Numbered from the stretch's first letter, positions 18,901 through 27,270 are shown. The stretch: DNA of 64,000 bases from Chiayiivirga flava (GCF_014202825.1 NZ_JACHHP010000003.1:503401-567400); one strand, 5' to 3'. The notes: generated from the letters alone by a model not told the origin. A program made the numbers and translations.

Positions 18901-19399
18901 GGCCTCGCAGTTCGAATCGTTGCTGCATCCGTTCGTGATCCTGTTCACGATCCCGCTGGCGATCGTCGGTGCGGTACTGGCGCTGGTGCTGAGCGGCTCG
19001 TCGATTTCCGTGGTGGTCTTCATCGGCTTGATCCTGCTGGTGGGCATCGTGGTCAAGAACGCCATCATCCTGATCGACAAGGTCAACCAGTTGCGCGAAG
19101 AGGGCGTGCCGAAGGTGCGCGCCATCATCGGCGGGGCCACCTCGCGCCTGCGTCCGATCGTGATGACCACGCTCACCGCGCTGCTCGGCTTCCTGCCGCT
19201 CGCCATCGGCCACGGCGAGGGCACCGAAGTGCGTGCGCCGATGGCGATCACCGTGATCGGCGGGCTCGCCGTGTCCACACTGCTGACGCTGTTCGTCATC
19301 CCGGTGGTCTACAAGCTGCTCGACCGCAGGCCCGACGCGTTCTACGTGCAGCGCGCGAAGCCGATCATGGACGCCGGCGCGGCGGAGCAGCCCGCGTGA
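15935..19399 (+). CDS. RND efflux permease, first of two
   Basis: The 1154-residue inner-membrane transporter has the AcrB-type layout: TM1, a large periplasmic loop, TM2-6, a cytoplasmic loop, TM7, a second loop and TM8-12. The family segment GLALATGLVVDDSIVVLE contains the TM4 proton-relay region with its Asp pair. An Ala-rich insertion of ~45 residues near 270-310 and a longer middle cytoplasmic segment (about 555-620) explain the size above the usual 1020-1050. The gene overlaps the adaptor by 4 bp and the next permease by 4 bp. Substrates cannot be deduced. Confidence 0.93.
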   Translation: MSPDPSNPPRRAGHGGGLVETSVRRRVTVFMVSITVVLFGLIALSDLKVNLLPDLSYPTLTVRTEYTGAAPSEIETLISEPVEEAVGVVKNLRKLRSVSRTGQSDVILEFAWGTDMDQAGLEVRDKLEILSLPLEAKPPVLLRFNPSTEPIVRLVLTGTEAATGNAEAELMRLRRFADDELKKRLEPVAGVAAVKVGGGLEDEVQVLIDQQKLAQLRLPIETVIDRLNKENVNISGGRLDEGTQRYLVRTINQFAGIEEMRNLLVTTGSGGTDNSAAQEAAAAASRIAALSPEAAAASAAASAAAQPTSAGPAGGLPVRLRDIATVEQGYKEREAIIRLGGEEAVELAIYKEGDANTVNVADAVHVALDRLKNDLPAGAKLTVVEDQAIFIRQALHDVRFDALIGGTLAILMIFFFLRDGWSTFVISLSLPISIVATFFFMGQFGLSLNVMSLGGLALATGLVVDDSIVVLESIAKARERGLGVLQAAVTGTQEVSMAVIASTLTNVAVFLPLVFVEGVAGQLFRDQALTVSLAILMSLAVSLTLIPMLSALKATSPLGYAPEAPYVRPPAHNAVARGFNAASHGIARGLGAIAFAVSWLVVKLFRGLRVVFGTVLSRIGDVVMLPYNHAAAAYARLLPGALNRPALVLGVALAAFLGALALVPTLGLDLIPQLAQDRFEMTVKLPAGTQLRDTDALVRSIQSEHESDDGIQALYGVSGTGTRLDANPTESGENIGKLTIVMERGHDAQTEARLTEGLRETMRKYPGAEVKFGRPEIFSFSTPLEIELRGQDLGELQQAGTQLSKLLQGSDRFADVKSTVEDGFPEIQIRFDQERAAALGLTTRQIADNVVRKVRGEVATRYSFRDRKIDVLVRAQESDRASVDDIRRLIVNPESARPVTLDAVAEVVATTGPSEIHRADQVRVAVISANLRYGDLGSAVAEVRELVAQNPLAAGVGMHIGGQGEELTDSLNSLIFAFTLAIFLVYLVMASQFESLLHPFVILFTIPLAIVGAVLALVLSGSSISVVVFIGLILLVGIVVKNAIILIDKVNQLREEGVPKVRAIIGGATSRLRPIVMTTLTALLGFLPLAIGHGEGTEVRAPMAITVIGGLAVSTLLTLFVIPVVYKLLDRRPDAFYVQRAKPIMDAGAAEQPA

Positions 19400-22300
19400 C
19401 CGTCGCGGAGCTCAGCCTCAGGCGGCCCGTCACCACGGTGATGTTCTTCGTGTCGCTCGTGGTGATCGGGCTCATCGCCGGCATGCGCTTGCCGCTGGAA
19501 CAGTTTCCCGAGATCAACGCGCCGTTCCTCGGCATCAACCTCCCGTACCCGGGCTCGACGCCGGAGGAAGTGGAGCGCACCCTGGTGCGGCCGGTGGAGG
19601 AAACGCTTGCCACGTTGCCGGGCATCAAGCGGCTGCAATCGAGCTCGCGCGCGGACGGCGGCGACGTCTTCATCGAGTTCAGCGACTGGGACCGCGACAT
19701 CGAAATCGCGGCCTCCGATGCGCGCGATCGCATCGATGCCATCCGCGCCGACCTGCCCGACGATCTGCAGCGCTACTTCGTGCAGAAATTCTCGACCAGC
19801 GACGAGCCGGTGCTGCAGGTCCGTCTTGCGGCACCCACGCGCGACCTGCGCGATTCATACGATCTGATCGATACCCGGCTCAAGCGCCGCCTCGAACGCC
19901 TGCCCGGCATCGCGCGCGTGGAAATCTCGGGCGTGTCGCCGAACGAAATCGAGGTGGCACTCGATCAGGATCGCCTGTCCGCCCACGGCATCAGTCTCAA
20001 CGAACTCGCCGCCACCTTGCAGGCGGTGAACTTTTCCGTGTCCGCCGGCACCATCGACGAAGGCGACCGCCGCCTGCGCGTGCAGCCCATCGGCGAGATG
20101 CGCACCCTCGACGAGCTGCGCGAGCTCGTCATCGGTGCCAACGGCCTGCGTCTGCAGGACGTGGCCGACGTGCGGCTCAAGCCGGCGCGCATGGACTACG
20201 GCCGCAGGCTCGAAGGCCGGCCGGCGATCGGCATCGACGTGTACAAGGAACGCAGTGCGAACCTCGTCGACGTGTCGCGCCGTGCGCTGGCGGAAATCAA
20301 CGCGATCGGCGAGGAACCCGACTTCGAAGGGATCCAGCTCACGCTGATCCAGGACCAGGGCGAAAGCGTGACCTCGTCGCTGATGAGCCTGGGCGAGGCC
20401 GGCATCATCGGCCTGGTGCTGTCGGTGGCGGTGCTGTTCTTCTTCCTGCGCCACTGGCCATCGACATTGATGGTGACGCTCGCGATCCCGGTGTGCTTCA
20501 TCATCACGCTCGGCTTCATGTATTTCTTCGGCATCACGCTCAACATCCTGTCGATGATGGGCCTGCTGCTGGCCGTGGGCATGCTTGTCGACAATGCCGT
20601 GGTGGTGGTCGAGAGCATCTACCAGGAGCGCGAAAAATATCCGGACGATCCGCGCCGCGCGTCCATCGTCGGCACCAGGAACGTCGCCATCGCGCTGTCG
20701 GCCGGCACGCTGTGCCACTGCATCGTGTTCGTGCCGAACCTCTTCGGCGACACCAACCAGATCAGCATCTTCATGGTGCAGATCGCGGTGACCATCACCG
20801 TCTCGCTGCTGGCCTCGTGGCTGGTGGCGATCAGCCTCATCCCGATGCTGTCGGCGCGCCTCAAGACACCGCCCGCGGCGACGGCGAAAGTCGGCGCCAT
20901 CGCGCGCTTCCAGGACCGCTACGCGCGCCTGCTGCGCTGGACGCTGCAACACCGCGGCTGGAGCGTGCTGGGCATCCTGCTGATCATCGGCGTGAGCATC
21001 GTGCCGATGACGATGACCAAGTTCGACATGTTCCCGAACGACGGCGGGCGCGAATTCAACATCTTCTACCAGTGGAAGGGCGCGTACACCCTGGAGCAGA
21101 TGTCCGACGAGGTGAAGAACGTCGAGGACTGGCTGCAGCAGCATCGCGACGAATACCAGATCACGCAGGTCTACTCTTGGTTCAGCGAGCAGGGCTGGGC
21201 CAGCACCAAGCTCACCCTGCGCGACGAAGGCGGCGGCCTGCGCGACGTGGAAGAGATCAAGGAAGCGATGCGCGAGAAGCTGCCGAAGTCCGCGCGCGCC
21301 ACCATCGGCTTCGATGGCGGCAACGGCATGGGCGGTGGCGAGGAAGGGATCCGCGTCTCGCTGGTCGGCGACTCGGCGCAGACGCTCAAGGAACTGTCCG
21401 CAGCGATCGTACCGATGCTGGCCGAGCACAAGGAACTGCGCGACGTGCGCGTCGACACCGGCGACGAAAACAGCGAGCTTGCCGTGAGCGTGGACCGCGA
21501 ACGCGCCGCCAGGTATGGCTTCTCGGCGCAGGAAGTGGCGCAGTACGTGGGCATTGCCCTGCGCGGCACGCCGCTGCGCGAGTTCCGTCGCGGCGATGTC
21601 GAGGTGCCGGTGCAGGTGCGATTCGCGGGCGCGGACGATTTCCGCATCGAAGATCTCGCGGGCTTCACCCTGCGCGCGCCGAACGGCGAATCCATTCCGC
21701 TGCTGTCCGTGGTGGACGTGGACGTGCGGCCCTCCGCCACACGCGTCAATCGCGTCGACCGCCAGACCACGCTCGATATCCAGGCCAACCTCGGCGAGGG
21801 CGTCACCACGCCCGATGCGCGCAAGATCATGGAAGCCGCGATGAAGACCGTCGCGCTCCCGCCCGGCTACCGCTACACCTTCGAAGGCGCGTTCCAGCGC
21901 GACGACGAGGCCGGCGCGCAGATGGGCTTCAACATGCTGATCGCGCTCGTCATGATCTACGTGGTGATGGCCGCGGTGTTCGAATCGCTGCTGTTCCCGG
22001 CGGCGATCCTCAGCGGCATCCTGTTCTCGATCTTCGGCGTGTTCTGGGTCTTCGCGTTCACCGGCACCACGTTCTCGATCATGGCATCGATCGGCATATT
22101 GATCCTGATGGGCGTGGTGGTGAACAACGGCATCGTGATGGTGGAGCACATCAACACGCTCAGGCGCGCCGGCCTCAGCCGCACCGACGCGTTGGTGCAA
22201 GGCTCGCGCGACCGCCTGCGCCCGATTCTGATGACGATGGGCACGGCGATCCTCGGCATGATTCCGATCGCGCTGTCGAACACGCAGATCGGTGGTGGCG

Positions 22301-22491
22301 GGCCGCCGTATTACCCGATGGCGCGGGCGATTGCGGGTGGCCTGGCGTTCTCGACAATCGTGAGCCTGCTGTTCCTGCCGACGATCTACGCGATGCTGGA
22401 TGATCTGCGGTTGGCGTCTGCGCGGGTCGTGGCGCGGGCGCGCGGCACCGATCCGGTGGTGGCGCAGGCGGCGTTGCGGCCGACGCTGTAG
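19396..22491 (+). CDS. RND efflux permease, second of two
   Basis: This 1031-residue permease starts at GTG 19396, which overlaps the first permease's stop (GTGA). It begins VAELSLRRPVTTVMFFVSLV, a standard RND start, so the much longer frame upstream is only an overlap with the first permease. The TM4 motif reads LLLAVGMLVDNAVVVVE and the C-terminal half retains MASIGILILMGVVVNNGIVM. Two permeases behind one adaptor recall MdtBC and MuxBC, where both form a mixed trimer. The two here are clearly different sequences. Confidence 0.93.
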   Translation: MTVAELSLRRPVTTVMFFVSLVVIGLIAGMRLPLEQFPEINAPFLGINLPYPGSTPEEVERTLVRPVEETLATLPGIKRLQSSSRADGGDVFIEFSDWDRDIEIAASDARDRIDAIRADLPDDLQRYFVQKFSTSDEPVLQVRLAAPTRDLRDSYDLIDTRLKRRLERLPGIARVEISGVSPNEIEVALDQDRLSAHGISLNELAATLQAVNFSVSAGTIDEGDRRLRVQPIGEMRTLDELRELVIGANGLRLQDVADVRLKPARMDYGRRLEGRPAIGIDVYKERSANLVDVSRRALAEINAIGEEPDFEGIQLTLIQDQGESVTSSLMSLGEAGIIGLVLSVAVLFFFLRHWPSTLMVTLAIPVCFIITLGFMYFFGITLNILSMMGLLLAVGMLVDNAVVVVESIYQEREKYPDDPRRASIVGTRNVAIALSAGTLCHCIVFVPNLFGDTNQISIFMVQIAVTITVSLLASWLVAISLIPMLSARLKTPPAATAKVGAIARFQDRYARLLRWTLQHRGWSVLGILLIIGVSIVPMTMTKFDMFPNDGGREFNIFYQWKGAYTLEQMSDEVKNVEDWLQQHRDEYQITQVYSWFSEQGWASTKLTLRDEGGGLRDVEEIKEAMREKLPKSARATIGFDGGNGMGGGEEGIRVSLVGDSAQTLKELSAAIVPMLAEHKELRDVRVDTGDENSELAVSVDRERAARYGFSAQEVAQYVGIALRGTPLREFRRGDVEVPVQVRFAGADDFRIEDLAGFTLRAPNGESIPLLSVVDVDVRPSATRVNRVDRQTTLDIQANLGEGVTTPDARKIMEAAMKTVALPPGYRYTFEGAFQRDDEAGAQMGFNMLIALVMIYVVMAAVFESLLFPAAILSGILFSIFGVFWVFAFTGTTFSIMASIGILILMGVVVNNGIVMVEHINTLRRAGLSRTDALVQGSRDRLRPILMTMGTAILGMIPIALSNTQIGGGGPPYYPMARAIAGGLAFSTIVSLLFLPTIYAMLDDLRLASARVVARARGTDPVVAQAALRPTL

Positions 22492-22602
22492 CGGCGCGCT
22501 ACAGCAGCGCCGGCGCCCGTTTCGCTCGTCATCCCTGCGAGGGCTGGGATCCAGTTCTTCGCCACCATTGCGAGGCCCCAATGGCTGGATCCCTGCCTTC
22601 GC

Positions 22603-22854
22603 ACACTGCTGTCCGGGGAAAAAACCAAGCCCCATCATCCGTCGTCCCGGCGAAAGCCGGGACCCAGTGACGTTGCTCGGTTTGCCCGCGATTTCAGTCG
22701 GAACCAGGAAACGTCACTGGGTCCCGGCTTTCGCCGGGACGACGAGGATGGGATGGTCCGGACGTCGAGTTGTGCTCCGGCTTCGTAGTGATGGAAGCCT
22801 CATCACAACACGCAACGCGGCCCATGGCACCGATTTTTAACCGGACAGCGGTGT
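22603..22854. mobile_element. ~250-bp insertion with TIRs and 8-bp target duplication
   Basis: The left end ACACTGCTGTCCGG (22603-22616) and the right end, read inverted, ACACCGCTGTCCGG (22854-22841) form 14-bp terminal inverted repeats with one mismatch. AAAAA on both sides continues the match. The flanks GCCTTCGC (22595-22602 and 22855-22862) are an exact 8-bp direct repeat, and that 8-mer is the exact centre of a dRS3-like palindrome. The insert has no transposase gene and contains a ~105-bp repeat element. It looks like a non-autonomous or internally deleted insertion sequence; the family is not identified. Confidence 0.6.
22640..22744. repeat. REPIN-like element, CGTCGTCCCGG type
   Basis: Two perfect inverted arms of 35 bp (22640-22674 and 22710-22744) face each other across a 35-bp centre. 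Each arm is itself a palindrome, CCCGGCGAAAGCCGGG, followed by ACCCAGTGACG. The element lies inside the 22603-22854 insertion. It belongs with the copies at 27143, 30831 and 33881 and with the ends of the GIY-YIG element at 25559. Confidence 0.85.
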
Positions 22855-22899
22855 GCCTTCGCAGGGATGACGACCTAAAGAAATGATGAGCTGAAATAG

Positions 22900-24249
22900 T
22901 CACGACAGCGGCGAGAGGCGCTCACGCACGAGCGTATCCGCCCGTTCAAGATCGACGTCGTCGATGCTCGCGGCTCCCCGCGTCGCCTCTACCAGCAACG
23001 CCCGTTGCAGATTTCCCCGCTCCAGCGCCACCGCATACGGCGTCAAGCCGAACGTCACCATCGCGTACCGCGGCACGAACCGGCCCGGATGCCGCTCCGC
23101 CAGCAACCGTTCGAGCTCACGCTGCAACAGGTAATCCGCGTCGTCCACGCGATCGCGCATCTCGATGTAGTTCTCCAGTGCCATGTGCTGGATCGCCAGC
23201 GCATTCGGTTTGCGCTCCGCTTCGAACGCCGCGAACGCCGCACCGAAGTCGCTCGCGGCATCAATATGCCGCACCAGCGCCACGCAATCCTCGAAGGCGC
23301 AGTTCATACCCTGGCCGTGGAACGGCACCATCGCATGCGCCGCATCGCCGAGCAGGACCGCAGCGCCACCACGGTGCCAGCGATCCAGATACAGCGTGCC
23401 GAGCATGCCCACGGGATTGTTGACGAAGTCTTCGCCCAGCTCAGGAATGTGTTCGAGCGCATCGGCGAAATCCCGCTCGAACAGCGCGCGCGCCTCCGGC
23501 ACCGTGTCGATCGTCGCGAAGCTCGGATCGCCCTCGTTCGGCAGGAACAGCGTCACCGTGAACGTGCGTTCGGTGTTCGGCAGCGCGATACACATGTAGC
23601 CGCCGCGCGGCCAGATATGGAGCGCGTTCGGCTCGATGCGCCAGCCACCGTCGGCGGCTGGCGGGATTTCGAGTTCCTTGTAGCCGTGGCCGAGCGGTTC
23701 GAAGCGTTCGCCGAGGGGCGTGTCGCGTTGCATCGCGGCGCGAAGTGACGAGCCCGCGCCGTCGGCGCCGAGCAGGACGTCGAACGGACGTGTTTCACGC
23801 GTACCGTCGAAGGTAGAGGTGTCAAACGTCTTGCCTTCGAAGTCGACGCCATCGAAGCGCTGATCGAAATGCACCTTGGCACCGCTGGCTTCCGCTGCGT
23901 CGAGCATCATCAGCACCAGCCGGCCGCGATGCACCGACCAGATCACTTCGCTGTCATCGCGACCGTATCGCTGCAGCTGGGTGCGGCCATCGGCGAAGTG
24001 CACCATGCGGCCGCGCATCATCACGGCTTGCTCCATCACCTGCGTTTCGAGCCCTGCCTGGCGCAGCGCGTCGAGGCCGCGTTCGGCCAGCGCGAGGTTG
24101 ATCGAGCGGCCGCCTTCGTAGCCCGCGAGTCGCGGATCGGGCCGCTTCTCGAATATCTCGACCTGCCAGCCACGCCGCGCCAGCAACACGCCCAGCAGCG
24201 CGCCGGCGAGGCCCGCGCCGATGATGGTGATGCGAAGATCAGGTTGCAT
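22900..24249 (-). CDS. kmo: Kynurenine 3-monooxygenase
   Basis: The 449-residue flavoprotein has an N-terminal FAD dinucleotide fold (ITIIGAGLAGALLGVLLARRG), the family segment GGRSINLALAERG, and the second FAD motif LLGDAAHAMVPFHGQGMNCAFEDC near 300. It hydroxylates L-kynurenine to 3-hydroxykynurenine using NADPH and oxygen. Bacterial homologues of this length lack the C-terminal membrane anchor of the mitochondrial enzyme. ATG 24249 overlaps the end of kynU by 11 bp, so the pair is translationally coupled. It is the last gene of the minus-strand kynurenine cluster. Confidence 0.95.
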   Translation of the reverse strand: MQPDLRITIIGAGLAGALLGVLLARRGWQVEIFEKRPDPRLAGYEGGRSINLALAERGLDALRQAGLETQVMEQAVMMRGRMVHFADGRTQLQRYGRDDSEVIWSVHRGRLVLMMLDAAEASGAKVHFDQRFDGVDFEGKTFDTSTFDGTRETRPFDVLLGADGAGSSLRAAMQRDTPLGERFEPLGHGYKELEIPPAADGGWRIEPNALHIWPRGGYMCIALPNTERTFTVTLFLPNEGDPSFATIDTVPEARALFERDFADALEHIPELGEDFVNNPVGMLGTLYLDRWHRGGAAVLLGDAAHAMVPFHGQGMNCAFEDCVALVRHIDAASDFGAAFAAFEAERKPNALAIQHMALENYIEMRDRVDDADYLLQRELERLLAERHPGRFVPRYAMVTFGLTPYAVALERGNLQRALLVEATRGAASIDDVDLERADTLVRERLSPLS

Positions 24250-25525
24250 CGCGCCAGGCCTCGATGGCCGAGACGAGACGCTCGGCATCCGCGAAACGGT
24301 TGTAGAGCGGCGTCGGCGACACGCGGATCACGTCCGGTTCGCGCCAGTCGCCGATGATGCCGCGTGCTTCGAGCCACGCGAACAGATCGCGCCCGCGCTC
24401 GCGGCCTGCGATGACGCGCAGCGAGAGCTGGCAGCCGCGGCGTTGCGGTTCGCGCGGGGTGAGGATGTCGAGCGTGTCGGCGAGGCGTGCGCGGATCAGC
24501 GCGTCGAAATGTGCGGTGAGGCGCTCGGAGCGTTCGCGCAGCGCGGCCATGCCGGCGCGCTGGAAGATGTCGAGCGAGGCGCGCAACGGGGCGAGGGCGA
24601 GGATCGGCGGATTCGAGAGCTGCCAGCCATCGGCGCCGGGCGTCGGCACGAACTCGGGGCCCATGCGGAAGCGCGTCGATTTGTCGTGGCCCCACCAGCC
24701 GGCGAAGCGCGGTCGGTCCGTGTTCGCGTGGCGCTCGTGCACGAAGGCACCTGCGACGGCGCCCGGGCCGGAGTTGAGGTACTTGTAGCTGCACCACACG
24801 GCGAAGTCGGCGTTGCTGTCGTGCAGCTGCAGCGCGAGGTTGCCGACGGCGTGGGCGAGGTCGAAGCCCGCGACCGCGCCTTGTGCGTGCGCGAGGCGCG
24901 TGATCGCTGCGAGATCAAAGGCCTGCCCGGTGCGGTATTGCACGCCGGGCCACAACACGAGCGCGAGGCGCTTGCCGTGTGTCGCGATGGCGTCGGCGAT
25001 CGCGGCGTCGGAGAAGGTGCCGCCGGGTTCGTCGGGTGCCAGTTCGATCAGCACGTCGGCGGGATCGAAACCGTGGAAGCGGATCTGCGACTCGACCGCG
25101 TGGCGGTCGGACGGGAAGGCGCCAGCTTCGATCAGGATCGCCGGGCGCTCGGCGGTCGGGCGGTAGAAGCTCACCATCATCAGGTGCAGGTTGGTCGTCA
25201 GCGAATTCATCGCGACGACTTCGGCCGGTTTGGCGCCGACGACGGCAGCGAGGCCGTCGCGGACGAATTCGTGGTAGTCCATCCACGGGAATTTGCCGCG
25301 GAAATGGCCTTCGACGGCGAGGGTGCCCCAGTAGTCGAGTTCGTCGACGAGGAGCTGGCGCGTGGCACGGGGTTGCAAGCCGAGGGAGTTGCCGCAGAGG
25401 TACAACGTCTCGCCGTCGGCGTGGGGTGGGATCAGGAATTCGTTGCGGTAGGTCGAGAGTGGATCGGCCGTATCCAGCGCAGCACTGTCCTTCCCGATCG
25501 TCTCGCTCTTTGTCTCAACAATCAC
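24239..25525 (-). CDS. kynU: Kynureninase
   Basis: The 428-residue PLP enzyme shows the kynureninase signature: LYLCGNSLGLQP, NSLTTNLHLMM, AGFDLAHAVGN and the PLP-lysine motif WCSYKYLNSGPG. It cleaves 3-hydroxykynurenine to 3-hydroxyanthranilate and alanine. GTG 25525 is preferred over GTG 25537 because GGAGG lies 7 nt before it and inside the longer version. Its 3' end overlaps kmo. Upstream lies the GIY-YIG repeat element, which separates kynU from the other pathway genes. Confidence 0.94.
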   Translation of the reverse strand: MIVETKSETIGKDSAALDTADPLSTYRNEFLIPPHADGETLYLCGNSLGLQPRATRQLLVDELDYWGTLAVEGHFRGKFPWMDYHEFVRDGLAAVVGAKPAEVVAMNSLTTNLHLMMVSFYRPTAERPAILIEAGAFPSDRHAVESQIRFHGFDPADVLIELAPDEPGGTFSDAAIADAIATHGKRLALVLWPGVQYRTGQAFDLAAITRLAHAQGAVAGFDLAHAVGNLALQLHDSNADFAVWCSYKYLNSGPGAVAGAFVHERHANTDRPRFAGWWGHDKSTRFRMGPEFVPTPGADGWQLSNPPILALAPLRASLDIFQRAGMAALRERSERLTAHFDALIRARLADTLDILTPREPQRRGCQLSLRVIAGRERGRDLFAWLEARGIIGDWREPDVIRVSPTPLYNRFADAERLVSAIEAWRDAT

Positions 25526-25558
25526 CGCAACCTCCACGAATCCGAATCAATCCAACAA

Positions 25559-25933
25559 CGTCATTCCCGCGAATGCGGGAATCCAGCGACCTTGCTCCTA
25601 TCCCGCGATATCCGACCACAAGTCCCGCCACCACACGTTCTCCCGCTCTATCAGCGCGATCTTGTCGGCGCGCCGCCATTTCTTGATCCGCTTCTCGCGA
25701 AGGATCGCGGACTCCATCGTTTCGTGCAGCTCGTACCAGACCAATTGCGCGACGTGATACGACTTCGTGAAGCCGCTCACCTCCGACTCCCGATGCTGCC
25801 AGATGCGCTGCACGAGATTGCTCGTGACGCCGGTGTACAGCGTGCCGTTGCGATCGCTCGCAAGGATGTAGACGGCGGGCTGGCGGGTACGGGAAGGCAA
25901 GGTCGCTGGATTCCCGCATTCGCGGGAATGACG
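25559..25933. mobile_element. Inverted-repeat element carrying a GIY-YIG nuclease gene
   Basis: A 375-bp unit is bounded by perfect 36-bp terminal inverted repeats (25559-25594 and 25898-25933). Each repeat contains the 20-mer ATTCCCGCGAATGCGGGAAT, matching the Neisseria dRS3 consensus ATTCCC-N8-GGGAAT. The GIY-YIG reading frame fills the interior: its stop is 3 bp inside the left repeat, and its likely TTG start is the last three bases of the right repeat. No obvious target duplication flanks it. It sits between kynU and the ACMSD gene, an otherwise continuous pathway operon. Mobility is inferred from structure only. Confidence 0.75.
25598..25900 (-). CDS. Small GIY-YIG nuclease domain protein
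   Basis: The ~100-residue product is a single GIY-YIG domain of the YhbQ/UPF0213 type: VYILASDRNGTLYTGVTSNL (the G-I-Y/Y-I-G pair is VYI and YTG), RIWQHRE with the conserved Arg and His, and the later Glu in AILREKRIKKWRR. There is no ATG. TTG 25900, at the inner edge of the repeat, gives M-P-S-R-T-R-Q-P-A-V-Y, a normal family start; a longer frame would translate the repeat itself. The domain cleaves or nicks DNA in homing endonucleases and repair enzymes. The role here is unknown, but its placement suggests action on the flanking repeats. Confidence 0.8.
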   Translation of the reverse strand: MPSRTRQPAVYILASDRNGTLYTGVTSNLVQRIWQHRESEVSGFTKSYHVAQLVWYELHETMESAILREKRIKKWRRADKIALIERENVWWRDLWSDIAG

Positions 25934-25979
25934 GTGGGGGAGGTGACGGAGTGGAGTGGATGGGCGGACTCCGTTCGAC

Positions 25980-26990
25980 TTACGCGAAACGCGACGCGGG
26001 AAGGCCGAGCCATTCCAGCGCCGTACCGTGATACAGCTGCGCCTGCGACAGCGCATCGAGCTGCAACGCATCGATGCCCGATCCCGGCGTCTGCTCCCCG
26101 AGCGGAAACGGATAGTCCGTCCCCAGCATCACCCGCTCGATCCCCACCGTATCGACGAGATACCGCAACGCCCGCGCATCCGCCACCCACGAATCGAAGA
26201 ACAACCGCGGCAGATACTCCCGCGGATTGCGCGGATTGTCCGTCGCCACCAGATCCGGCCGCATATTGAACCCGTGCTCGATGCGCCCGATCGTGTACGG
26301 AAAACTCCCGCCGCCGTGCGCCAGGCACACCTTCAGCTTCGGCAGCCGCTCCATCACGCCGCCGAAGATCAGGCAACACGCCGCACGCGACTGCTCCGCC
26401 GGCATGCCGACCAGCCACGGCAGCCAGTATTTCGGCATCGTGTCCGTGCCCATCATGTCCCACGGATGCACAAGGATCGCCGCGCCCAGATCGTTCGCCG
26501 CCTCGAAGAATTCGAACAGCTCCGGCGCATCCAGATTCCAGTCGTTGATGTGCGAGCCGATCTGCACGCCCTGCAGCCCCAGCTGATCCATGCAGCGCTC
26601 CAGCTCGCGCACCGCCAGCGACGGCGACTGCAGCGGCACCGTGCCGATACCCGCGTAGTGCCGCGGAAACGCATTGCAGGTCTCCGCGGTGTGATCGTTC
26701 AACGCGCGATGCAGCGCGAGCGCCTGATGCCCCGGCGCCCAGTAACTGAACATCACCGGCACCGTGCTGATCACCTGCACCTGCACACCGAAGCGCTCGT
26801 AGTCGTCGATGCGCTCCTGTGCATCCCACGTCTTCGACCAGATCTCGCGGAAGAACTTGCCGTCCTTGTAAATGCGATGGCGACCGTCGTCGGTGTGGTG
26901 GATCACCGGGAAGCGCGGGTCGCCGAATTTTGCGGCGAGGTCCGGCCAGTCGCGCGGCAGGTAGTGGGCGTGGGTGTCGATCTTGAGCAT
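25980..26990 (-). CDS. 2-amino-3-carboxymuconate-6-semialdehyde decarboxylase (ACMSD)
   Basis: The 336-residue amidohydrolase-fold enzyme has the metal motif HAHYLP (residues 7-12), [17 protein letters not shown] and the catalytic Asp in [10 protein letters not shown]. It matches ACMSD, which non-oxidatively decarboxylates the HAAO product to 2-aminomuconate semialdehyde and so diverts it from quinolinate/NAD synthesis. ATG 26990 is the natural start. It is separated from HAAO upstream by 280 bp with a REPIN-like element and from kynU downstream by the GIY-YIG element. Otherwise the strand and pathway order are those of one operon. Confidence 0.95.
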   Translation of the reverse strand: MLKIDTHAHYLPRDWPDLAAKFGDPRFPVIHHTDDGRHRIYKDGKFFREIWSKTWDAQERIDDYERFGVQVQVISTVPVMFSYWAPGHQALALHRALNDHTAETCNAFPRHYAGIGTVPLQSPSLAVRELERCMDQLGLQGVQIGSHINDWNLDAPELFEFFEAANDLGAAILVHPWDMMGTDTMPKYWLPWLVGMPAEQSRAACCLIFGGVMERLPKLKVCLAHGGGSFPYTIGRIEHGFNMRPDLVATDNPRNPREYLPRLFFDSWVADARALRYLVDTVGIERVMLGTDYPFPLGEQTPGSGIDALQLDALSQAQLYHGTALEWLGLPASRFA

Positions 26991-27142
26991 CGGGCGATTC
27001 TAGTGGGTTCGCAGTGCGATGCTGTTGTGCGATGCGATCAGTTCCGCACAGCAGGCGATCAGCATCGTGGCCGTTACCGCCGACACTGGACGAGCGACGT
27101 CCTGAGCAAAGTCCGTGCGTGTCAGATGTAGAAGCCTTTCAC

Positions 27143-27245
27143 CGTCGTCCCGGCGCATGCCGGGACCCAGTGACGTTGCTTGGTATTGCGTCCGGCCGTT
27201 CGAGTAGAACAACGCCGCTGGATCCCGGCGTTCGCCGGGACGACG
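27143..27245. repeat. REPIN-like element between HAAO and ACMSD genes
   Basis: Left arm 27143-27183 (CCCGGCGCATGCCGGG core, then ACCCAGTGACGTTGC) and right arm ending at 27245 (CCCGGCGTTCGCCGGG core) are inverted and imperfect. They diverge in the spacer bases and after the CCAG segment. It occupies the middle of the 280-bp gap 26991-27270. The rest of that gap holds no gene. Confidence 0.75.
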
Positions 27246-27270
27246 GTGGGGAGCCGGGGTCGATCGCGGA

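Larger units (their letters stand above)
22527..22872. mobile_element. Older dRS3-like inverted-repeat element, interrupted
   Basis: The left palindrome at 22527-22554 is built on ATCCCT-(8)-TGGGAT. The right palindrome, CTGGATCCCT-GCCTTCGC-AGGGATGACG, is split into 22585-22602 and 22855-22872. Removing the insertion restores an inverted-repeat element of under 100 bp with the same CGTC...CCAG ends as the younger copies nearby. It fills most of the 408-bp gap between the RND operon and kmo (22492-22899), where I see no gene. Confidence 0.6.

Noticed and set aside
17728..19395. Upstream extension of the second permease frame
   Set aside because: The Arg/Gly-rich extension overlaps the first permease in another frame. 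GTG 19396 gives the normal N-terminus.
19855..22638. Open frame of 927 codons antisense to the second permease
   Set aside because: Same reason: reverse shadow of an obvious RND permease, with no recognisable domain.
25515..25919. Frame opposite the GIY-YIG gene ending in repeat-encoded peptide
   Set aside because: Its ends are translations of the inverted repeats, which are often misannotated as protein. The opposite strand has the real domain.
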